A DNA stretch of 6,357 bases from an uncultured Roseiflexaceae bacterium. GTDB taxonomy: Bacteria; Chloroflexota; Chloroflexia; Chloroflexales; Roseiflexaceae. The notes under the pieces are model-generated. The model was not told where the DNA came from, did not search any database, and saw only the letters and a list, made by a program, of their open reading frames with translations. Below are positions 1 through 4,985 of the stretch, one piece after another; position 1 is the stretch's first letter; each line of letters opens with the position of its first letter. Position numbers and translations under genes: made by a program. The DNA lies in NCBI GenBank assembly GCA_903932805.1, contig CAIZHO010000372.1:1-6357 (forward strand), written 5' to 3'.

Positions 1-63
1 ATAACTGATAACTGATAACTGATAACTGATACCTAATCACTGATACCTGATACCTGCATCCTG
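1..63. repeat. Degenerate heptamer tandem array (ATAACTG family), left copy
   Basis: Nine consecutive 7-base units can be read: four exact ATAACTG units (1-28), then ATACCTA, ATCACTG, ATACCTG, ATACCTG and CATCCTG. The array starts at the window edge, so it probably extends further left. Units decay towards the gene, and the last one (57-63) supplies the TG of the extended -10 promoter beside it. Because the period is 7, the exact units put TGA and TAA stop codons into every plus-strand frame, so the region cannot be coding in that direction. The same heptamer, in the same orientation, recurs at 4954-4984. Confidence 0.95.
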
Positions 64-70
64 CTATAAT
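62..70 (+). promoter_or_regulatory. Extended -10 promoter of the five-gene operon
   Basis: The sequence TGCTATAAT combines a perfect TATAAT (65-70) with a TGn extension (62-64). Transcription would start near 77, leaving a leader of about 30 bases before the start codon at 109. No good -35 box is visible: the best match, CTGATA at 40-45, sits 19 bases upstream inside the heptamer array. This fits an extended -10 promoter that depends little on a -35 element. The assignment is by motif and position only. Confidence 0.6.
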
Positions 71-108
71 TGCGTGCAGAACAGCCCCCCACAATCAAAG
101 GATAAGCT

Positions 109-1164
109 ATGAGCAATGCAACGATGCACGGGCTCGTCTACCGCGGCCCACGCGAACGCACGCAGATCGAAGAGGTCGCCGTGCCGTCACCAGCAGCCGG
201 TCAGGTGTTGATGAAGGTCGGCGCAGTCGGGGTCTGTGGTACCGACATCCACGTCTGGCAGGGTGACAACCACCAGATGGAAGGGCCGCGTATCCTCGGT
301 CACGAATTCGCAGGGGAAGTGGTCGCACTCGGCGCAGGCGTCAGCGAATTCCGCGTCGGCGAGCGTGTTGTCTCCGAGACCGCGTCGTGGGTCTGCGGCG
401 TTTGTCCATACTGCCGCGCCGGTCAATATAACGTCTGCCCGACCCGCAAAGGGTTCGGATTTGGTGCCGATGGCGCGATGGCCAACTACGTCCTCAGCCG
501 CCCTGCGATTCTGCACCGCATCCCCGATCGTGTCTCGATGGCACATGCGTCGATGACCGAGCCGGGTTGTGTAGCCTATAACGCGATTTTTGAGAAAAGC
601 CGGCCCCGCCCGGCCGACCACGCCGTCGTCCTCGGACCCGGCCCCATCGGGCTGATGTGTATCGCCATGCTCCGCATTGCCGGCGTTGGTCGCATCAGTG
701 TCATTGGGTTGCGTCGCGACGGCCATCGCCTCGAGCTTGCCAAAACCATGGGTGCCGACGATGTCCTCGTCGCCGACGAGATGGACGCCGTTAAGGCCGT
801 CATCGACGCAGGCGATGGGTTCGGGGCGCATCTCGTGGTGGACGCCGTCGGCGTCTCCAAAACCCTCGATCAATCGCTCGACATGGTCCGCCCCAACGGC
901 CAAATCACCAAAATCGGCTGGGGTCCTGCTCCCGTCGGCTTCAGCCTCGACCGCCTCATCATCAAGGCTGCTACCCTCCAGGGCTCGTTCAGTCATTTGC
1001 ACGGCACCTGGGAGCGTGTGTTGGCGCTGATGGGTACCGGTCAACTCAATGTCGCACCACTGGTCACCGAGTTCGACCTACACGACTGGCACGAAGGCTT
1101 TATGGCCATGGAAGAGCTCACCATCCCCAAAGCGGTCTTGCGCCCCAATGGTTCGGTCGCCTAA
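109..1164 (+). CDS. Zinc-dependent medium-chain dehydrogenase, sorbitol/threonine dehydrogenase-like
   Basis: This 351-residue protein has the full layout of a zinc-type medium-chain dehydrogenase. Catalytic zinc ligands are visible as Cys43 (in CGTD), the His65-Glu66 pair in GHE, and Glu151 (in TEPG). A structural-zinc lobe has four cysteines at 96, 99, 102 and 110. The Rossmann nucleotide site is GPGPIG at 176-181. The residue at the end of the second Rossmann strand, normally Asp in NAD enzymes, is Arg202 followed by Arg203, which favours NADP; that is inference. Enzymes of this class reversibly oxidise a secondary hydroxyl of a polyol, sugar or sugar acid, or threonine, in the cytoplasm. 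The start is backed by AAAGGA at 97-102, six bases upstream; an in-frame ATG at 124 is less well placed. It is the first gene of the operon, 12 bp before the TIM-barrel gene. The substrate is not determinable; polyol/sugar dehydrogenase is likelier than a true alcohol dehydrogenase. Confidence 0.92.
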   Translation: MSNATMHGLVYRGPRERTQIEEVAVPSPAAGQVLMKVGAVGVCGTDIHVWQGDNHQMEGPRILGHEFAGEVVALGAGVSEFRVGERVVSETASWVCGVCPYCRAGQYNVCPTRKGFGFGADGAMANYVLSRPAILHRIPDRVSMAHASMTEPGCVAYNAIFEKSRPRPADHAVVLGPGPIGLMCIAMLRIAGVGRISVIGLRRDGHRLELAKTMGADDVLVADEMDAVKAVIDAGDGFGAHLVVDAVGVSKTLDQSLDMVRPNGQITKIGWGPAPVGFSLDRLIIKAATLQGSFSHLHGTWERVLALMGTGQLNVAPLVTEFDLHDWHEGFMAMEELTIPKAVLRPNGSVA

Positions 1165-1176
1165 TACGGAGGGGCT

Positions 1177-2202
1177 ATGTCGCTTCACATCGGTCAGAAC
1201 CCCATCGGATTGGCTGCCTATTCGTTCCCCTGGCGCTGTGGCTTTGCGGGTGCAGGCAGCGATCGCGTCTGCGCGCGGCCGTATGACGCCCACGCGTTGC
1301 TCGAGTTGGCTTCGTACTACAACATGGCCACTGTCGAGATCCCTGTGGACATCATCCGTGATCAATCCGATAACGGTCTCGCCGAGTTCCGCCGCCGCGC
1401 CGATTCGTTGGGCATCAACATCGTCGTCGACGGAGCGGTCATCGATCAGGCTATGTTGACCGCGTTGCTCCCCAAGGCTGCCATTCTCGGTGCCAAGGTG
1501 GTCCGCGTGATGCTCAGCGGCATGCTGGAAGGTGCCCGGGCGACCTTCCCCGGTGGTTGGGATGCGCATCTCACACGCCAAATCGCCGTCCTCAAAGCAT
1601 TTCGCACACAGGCAGAACACCACGACATCGTGATTGCACCCGAGAACCACCAAGATCTCGACAGCCACGACCTCATCCGCATGTGCGACGAAGTGGGTGG
1701 CCGCCACATCGGCGTCACCCTCGACGCCGTTAATCCATTGGCCGTTGCCGAAGAGCCCATCGCCTTTGCACGCGCCCTCGGATCCCGCATCGTCAATGTG
1801 CACCTCAAGGACTACACCATCCATTTGACCAACGAGGGCTATCGCTTGGTGCGCTGTGCCCTCGGCCACGGCGTGCTCGATGTGCCCGCGCTGTTTGCCG
1901 TGTTGGCCGAGGTGGCCCCGCAGGCGACCTGCAATATCGAACTCGCTGCCATCAATGCCCGCCACATTCGCGTTTGGACTGCCGAGTGGTGGCACGGCTA
2001 CCCACGTCCCTACAACCCTGCGACGCTCCAACCGTTGTTGGCATACCTTGCACAACACGTCAGCAGTGCCGCCATTGACTGGCGGACGCCGTGGGAGCAG
2101 GGTGCTGATGCGGTTTCGTTGGGTGCCTACGAAGAAAGTCAGTGTGCCCAGAGCGTTGTCTACTTGCGTTCGCTGATGCCACACCACACAGGGGGTCGTT
2201 GA
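1177..2202 (+). CDS. Sugar phosphate isomerase/epimerase-like TIM-barrel protein
   Basis: The 341-residue protein fits the xylose-isomerase-like TIM-barrel superfamily (IolE/IolI and sugar phosphate isomerase/epimerase relatives). Candidate metal-site residues sit at the ends of successive strands: Glu156 in PENH, Asp183 in TLDAVN, His209 in VHLKD and Glu255 in NIEL. A GHG motif (230-232) after the HLKD strand is also typical. Such enzymes isomerise, epimerise, dehydrate or cleave keto sugars or cyclitols using a divalent metal, usually without a nucleotide cofactor, so the name does not prove a phosphorylated substrate. Residues from about 260 on form a C-terminal extension rich in Trp and Tyr (WTAEWWHGYPRP), making it longer than the usual 260-300 residues. 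GGAGGGG at 1168-1174 precedes the ATG by only two bases, but the GGAGG core leaves four. Its stop codon overlaps the next start by one base. Flanking dehydrogenases suggest it acts on an oxidised (keto) intermediate; that is inference. Confidence 0.85.
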   Translation: MSLHIGQNPIGLAAYSFPWRCGFAGAGSDRVCARPYDAHALLELASYYNMATVEIPVDIIRDQSDNGLAEFRRRADSLGINIVVDGAVIDQAMLTALLPKAAILGAKVVRVMLSGMLEGARATFPGGWDAHLTRQIAVLKAFRTQAEHHDIVIAPENHQDLDSHDLIRMCDEVGGRHIGVTLDAVNPLAVAEEPIAFARALGSRIVNVHLKDYTIHLTNEGYRLVRCALGHGVLDVPALFAVLAEVAPQATCNIELAAINARHIRVWTAEWWHGYPRPYNPATLQPLLAYLAQHVSSAAIDWRTPWEQGADAVSLGAYEESQCAQSVVYLRSLMPHHTGGR

Positions 2203-2969
2203 TGACTGCAGTCACACCGTTGAATTTGTTCAAGCTCGATGGCAAAACCGCCCTCATCACCGGCGCCTCCGGTGGGCTTGGTGAAGTCTTTGCACACACG
2301 CTGGCCGCCGCCGGTGCCGATATCATCCTGGTCGGACGACGGCTCGAGCCGCTCGAGGCTATGGCCACCACCCTGCGCGAGCTCTATGGGCGCACGATTA
2401 CCACACACGCGGCCGATGTGACTGATGTGGCGCAAATCGACGCCATGGTGCAGGCCGTCGGCATCGTCGACATCCTCATCAACAGCGCTGGTATCAACCT
2501 GCGCAAACCTGCCGTCGAATACCCCATCGACAAATGGGACGAACTGATGAAGGTGAACTTATCTGCACCGTTCTACATGGCGCGTGCGTTCGCCCCGCAG
2601 ATGATTGCCCGGCGTTGGGGGCGCATTATCAACATCAGCTCGATGCTGGGGACGGTCGGGTTAGCCGAACGCGCACCCTACACCGCCACCAAAGGCGGCC
2701 TGATTCAACTCACGCGGACCTTGGCACTCGAGTGGGCGAGCAGCGGCGTCACGGTCAATGCATTATGCCCAGGGCCGTTTGCCACGGACATGAATATCCC
2801 CATCATGAACAACCCGGCAGCCTACCAATGGTTCATCGATCGCCTGCCCATCGGGCGGTGGGGGGATTTGCAGGATTTGCAGGGGCCGATATTGTTTTTG
2901 TCTTCGGATGCATCTGCATTCATGACCGGCGCTTCGATGGTCGTCGACGGCGGCTGGACCGCACAGTAA
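2202..2969 (+). CDS. Short-chain dehydrogenase/reductase, gluconate 5-dehydrogenase-like
   Basis: This is a 255-residue classical SDR of normal length. It shows the cofactor motif TGASGGLG (20-27), NSAG (94-97), Asn119, catalytic Ser147, and Tyr160-x3-Lys164, followed by the PG motif (190-191) and a typical C-terminal SSDAS...GxxxxVDGGW end. The opening LFxLxGKxALITGAS and the later RWGDxxDLxGP block resemble gluconate 5-dehydrogenase and KduD-type enzymes, which interconvert hydroxyl and keto groups on sugar acids; this is recalled similarity and no search was run. Arg46-Arg47 after the second strand suggest an NADP preference. The reading frame stays open to 2142, but the ATG at 2202 overlaps the upstream TGA (TGATG), has AGGGGG at 2190-2195, and begins at the conserved domain, so it is the preferred start. 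Residues 222-227 (DLQDLQ) come from a perfect 9-base tandem repeat. It is probably translationally coupled to the TIM-barrel gene. Confidence 0.92.
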   Translation: MTAVTPLNLFKLDGKTALITGASGGLGEVFAHTLAAAGADIILVGRRLEPLEAMATTLRELYGRTITTHAADVTDVAQIDAMVQAVGIVDILINSAGINLRKPAVEYPIDKWDELMKVNLSAPFYMARAFAPQMIARRWGRIINISSMLGTVGLAERAPYTATKGGLIQLTRTLALEWASSGVTVNALCPGPFATDMNIPIMNNPAAYQWFIDRLPIGRWGDLQDLQGPILFLSSDASAFMTGASMVVDGGWTAQ

Positions 2970-2973
2970 AAAG

Positions 2974-2988
2974 CGGCGCACCGCGCCG
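2974..2988 (+). other. Small GC hairpin between two operon genes
   Basis: CGGCGC (2974-2979) and GCGCCG (2983-2988) form a perfect six-base-pair stem with the three-base loop ACC. It lies between the stop codon at 2969 and the ribosome binding site at 2991-2996. No T-run follows, so it is not an intrinsic terminator. It may protect or separate transcript segments, or be chance in GC-rich DNA. Confidence 0.4.
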
Positions 2989-2990
2989 TC

Positions 2991-2996
2991 AGGAGG
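2991..2996 (+). promoter_or_regulatory. Strong ribosome binding site fixing the start at 3002
   Basis: AGGAGG is a full anti-16S match placed five bases before the ATG at 3002. The frame is open far upstream (to 2534), inside the preceding SDR gene, and this site decides against that longer reading. Confidence 0.85.
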
Positions 2997-3001
2997 CACA
3001 T

Positions 3002-4027
3002 ATGGCACAGGGTTACCGGGATGTGATGCCCAAAGAATACAGCGTCGAAATCCAAGAATTCCGCATCCCCGATGTCGGCCCCGACCAAGTGTTGGTGCAG
3101 ACCGAAGCCTCCGGCATCAGTGCCGGCACCGAGTTGGCGATCTACACGGGCATTCATCAGTGGCTCAAAGACCCCACCAACACATGGGCCAAGTTCCCCT
3201 TTGTGCCCGGCTATAGTTCCGTCGGTCGCATCATCGCAGTGGGCAAAAACATCACCCGCTTCCGCGAAGGGCAGCGCGTCTTTGGCCCCGGCCGACACGA
3301 AAGCCACGCGGTCATTGATGTCCATGCCGAGACCGAATTGTTCCCCATTGCAGACCACGTGCCGGCCCCACAGGCGGCCATGTTGTCGTTGGCGCGATTT
3401 CCCTTTACTGCCCTTGTGCAGTCACAGCGGATCCTCGGGCAAGCGGTGGTCATCCTCGGTATGGGCATGATTGGCCAAATTGCCACGCGTCTCTTTGCTG
3501 CCTCGGGCGCATATCCGATCATCGGCGTCGACAGCTTTGCACAGCGCCGCGCATGGGCCGAGCAGGTCTATGGCGTACGTACTATTGACCCGACGGCCGG
3601 CGACGCCCCGGCACAACTCCAAGCGCTGTTGGGCCGCAAGGCAGACATCGTCGTCGATGCAACCGGTGTGCCGGCTGCCCTGCAGGATGCCCTCAAATTG
3701 GTCGCCGATGGCGGGCAAGTCGTCTTGGTGGGCAGCCCACGTGGCATCATCCAAAACTTCGATTCGTACTGGGACCTGCATGGTCGTTCGGTCACGGTGA
3801 CCGGTGCACATGGTAGTGCGATTGGTGGGGCGGTGCGCGAGCATTTCCCCTTTACCCGCGATCGTGCCTTGCCATTAATTGCCCACTATGCCGAAAGCGG
3901 CAAAATCGACCTGTCGAACATGCTCACCCACCACGTCCACGCCAGTCAAGCGCACGAAATGTACGACGGATTGTTGCATCACCGCAACGAGTACCTCGCC
4001 GTCACGTTGCATTGGGATGCGGTGTAA
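3002..4027 (+). CDS. Zinc-lacking medium-chain dehydrogenase (SAGTE-type)
   Basis: The 341-residue protein has the medium-chain dehydrogenase architecture, with an N-terminal GroES-like domain (about 1-140), a Rossmann domain with GMGMIG (153-158), and a C-terminal return to the catalytic domain. The zinc ligands of its relatives are absent. The Cys-Gly-Thr-Asp position reads ISAGTEL (39-45), with Ser40 in the cysteine slot. The GHE position reads GYS (70-72). The four-cysteine structural lobe is missing altogether. Asp177 at the end of the second Rossmann strand points to NAD. This resembles the zinc-free COG1063 branch with an SxGTE signature; the reaction is presumably a hydride transfer on a sugar-like substrate, but no member is recognised well enough to name it. 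The start at 3002 is set by AGGAGG; the upstream open frame is only read-through of the SDR gene in another frame. It ends two bases before the next gene. Confidence 0.85.
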   Translation: MAQGYRDVMPKEYSVEIQEFRIPDVGPDQVLVQTEASGISAGTELAIYTGIHQWLKDPTNTWAKFPFVPGYSSVGRIIAVGKNITRFREGQRVFGPGRHESHAVIDVHAETELFPIADHVPAPQAAMLSLARFPFTALVQSQRILGQAVVILGMGMIGQIATRLFAASGAYPIIGVDSFAQRRAWAEQVYGVRTIDPTAGDAPAQLQALLGRKADIVVDATGVPAALQDALKLVADGGQVVLVGSPRGIIQNFDSYWDLHGRSVTVTGAHGSAIGGAVREHFPFTRDRALPLIAHYAESGKIDLSNMLTHHVHASQAHEMYDGLLHHRNEYLAVTLHWDAV

Positions 4028-4029
4028 CT

Positions 4030-4743
4030 ATGACACACGTGGTCGTCATTTCTGGCGCAGGCAGCGGTATCGGGGCTGCCACAGCGATACGCTTTGCCGC
4101 TGCAGGATCAACCGTGGTCCTGTTGGGGCGCCGTGTCGAAGCCCTCAAAGAGACTGCCCTGCACTGCGAAGAACGGGCGGTAATCATGCCCTGCGATGTG
4201 ACCGATGCGGCTGCCGTCGCAGCCGTCGTTGCGCACGTCGAGTTCCGCTATGGGCACATCGATGTCCTCGTCAGTGCAGCTGGCACCAACCTGCCCGCGC
4301 GTACCGTGCCCGAGTTGACTGCGGCTTCGTGGCAGATGATGCTCGACGTGAATCTGACCGGTGCGTTCTACCTCATGACCGCCTGTGCGCCATTGGTGCG
4401 CACGGCCAAAGGCGTCGTCGTGGCTATCGGGTCGACATCGGTGCCGCGACCGAGCGCACTCGGTGGTGCCGCGTATAACGCAGCCAAGAGCGGTTTGTCG
4501 GCTTTTGTGCGTACTATGGCCCAAGAAGAAGCAGCCCACGGCGTGCGTATGACGATGCTCCAGCCGGGTGAAGTCGACACTCCGCTGATAGACAAGCGCC
4601 CCGCCCCGGTCAGCGCCGAACGCCGCGCTGCTATGCTCCAGGCCGATGATGTGGCGATGACCATCCAATTCATTGCCAGCCTACCCGCCCGCGCGCATAT
4701 CCCCGAGATGATCCTCACGCCGAGCGCAAATCCGTTTGTTTAA
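4030..4743 (+). CDS. Short-chain dehydrogenase/reductase, second SDR of the operon
   Basis: This 237-residue classical SDR has the cofactor motif GAGSGIG (9-15), Asp56 in CDVTD, Asn108, and Tyr149-x3-Lys153 with PG at 179-180. Two positions are unusual. The NNAG motif reads SAAG (82-85). The catalytic serine candidate Ser135 is 14 residues before the tyrosine rather than the usual 13, with Ser137 also nearby. Arg34-Arg35 after the second strand favour NADP. The C-terminus (HIPEMILTP) lacks the VDGG ending of the other operon SDR and is closer to SDRs such as serine or 3-hydroxy acid dehydrogenases; the substrate is unknown. The start follows the upstream stop by two bases with only a weak ribosome site (GGTG at 4021-4024), so translational coupling is likely. 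An in-frame TTG at 4012 would add six residues and overlap the previous gene; the ATG fits the domain start better. It is the last operon gene, and no plus-strand intrinsic terminator is evident after it. Confidence 0.88.
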   Translation: MTHVVVISGAGSGIGAATAIRFAAAGSTVVLLGRRVEALKETALHCEERAVIMPCDVTDAAAVAAVVAHVEFRYGHIDVLVSAAGTNLPARTVPELTAASWQMMLDVNLTGAFYLMTACAPLVRTAKGVVVAIGSTSVPRPSALGGAAYNAAKSGLSAFVRTMAQEEAAHGVRMTMLQPGEVDTPLIDKRPAPVSAERRAAMLQADDVAMTIQFIASLPARAHIPEMILTPSANPFV

Positions 4744-4763
4744 TTGTCGACAGTGGGAACGTT

Positions 4764-4837
4764 CACGCAGAGCCACAGCCAAGCCACGCAGAGAAGCTGA
4801 GAAGGAGGAATGAACCTGCTTTCTGGAGCTCTGCGTG
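4764..4837. repeat. Imperfect palindromic intergenic element with CACGCAGAG boxes
   Basis: CACGCAGAG occurs twice in direct orientation (4764-4772 and 4785-4793) and once inverted as CTCTGCGTG (4829-4837). The second copy and the inverted copy form a perfect nine-pair outer stem. The DNA between them also pairs imperfectly: GAGG-side bases 4797-4808 with 4815-4828, using bulges and a mismatch, around a six-base apex AATGAA (4809-4814). The whole 4785-4837 segment therefore folds into one long bulged hairpin. No T-run follows on either strand, so it does not look like an intrinsic terminator. It resembles a decayed repeated extragenic palindrome. Confidence 0.65.
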
Positions 4838-4869
4838 CAGTATGTAGGGGTTGAGCGATTTTCGTCACC

Positions 4870-4913
4870 AAAAAAAGTGCGGCAGGGAGGATTTTTCATC
4901 CATCCCACCGCAC
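4870..4913 (-). terminator. Intrinsic terminator for the aldo/keto reductase gene
   Basis: On the minus strand a hairpin pairs GTGCGG (4877-4882) with CCGCAC (4908-4913), then GGGA with TCCC (4885-4888/4903-4906) and GGAT with ATCC (4889-4892/4898-4901), with a five-base loop and small interior asymmetries. It is followed in minus-strand transcription by seven T residues (complement of A at 4870-4876). It lies 72 bases past the reductase stop codon, on the far side of the heptamer array. On the plus strand the hairpin is followed by A-rich rather than T-rich DNA, so it is directional. Confidence 0.88.
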
Positions 4914-4925
4914 AAAAATATGTTT

Positions 4926-4984
4926 CTGAAAACTGAAAACTGAAAACTGAAAACTGATAACTGATAACTGATAACTGATAACTG
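4926..4984. repeat. Two-block heptamer tandem array, right copy
   Basis: Four exact CTGAAAA units (4926-4953) are followed by four exact CTGATAA units (4954-4981) and a final CTG. The second block is the same heptamer, in the same orientation, as the exact units at 1-28. The array ends one base from the stop codon of the minus-strand reductase and lies between that gene and its terminator, so it is transcribed in that gene's 3' UTR. Read on the minus strand (TTATCAG, TTTTCAG) it holds no stop codon in any frame; on the plus strand the CTGATAA block stops every frame. Confidence 0.97.
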
Positions 4985-4985
4985 C

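Noticed and set aside
1..63. CRISPR-like array
   Set aside because: Units are only seven bases with no spacers and no cas genes nearby, so this is a simple tandem repeat.
187..1044. Long open frame of 285 codons on the minus strand, antisense to the zinc dehydrogenase
   Set aside because: It lies wholly inside a gene with complete catalytic motifs, shows no recognisable domain, and arises from the GC-biased codon use of the opposite strand.
1078..2187. Long open frame of 369 codons on the minus strand, antisense to the TIM-barrel gene
   Set aside because: The plus strand has the metal-site motifs, a ribosome binding site and operon spacing; the antisense product resembles nothing and overlaps two real genes.
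2142..2201. Twenty-residue N-terminal extension of the first SDR
   Set aside because: It overlaps the end of the TIM-barrel gene, whereas the TGATG junction at 2200-2204 has its own ribosome site and begins a normal SDR N-terminus.
2534..3001. Upstream in-frame extension of the zinc-free dehydrogenase by 156 residues
   Set aside because: The extension overlaps the SDR gene in another frame, has no domain, and AGGAGG five bases before 3002 marks the real start.
4745..4764. Short palindromes TGTCGACA (4745-4752) and GAACGTTC (4757-4764) after the operon
   Set aside because: Each is eight bases, frequent by chance, and not placed at a promoter.
4785..4860. Plus-strand intrinsic terminator for the operon
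   Set aside because: The hairpin at 4785-4837 is not followed by a T-run, so termination by this mechanism is not supported.
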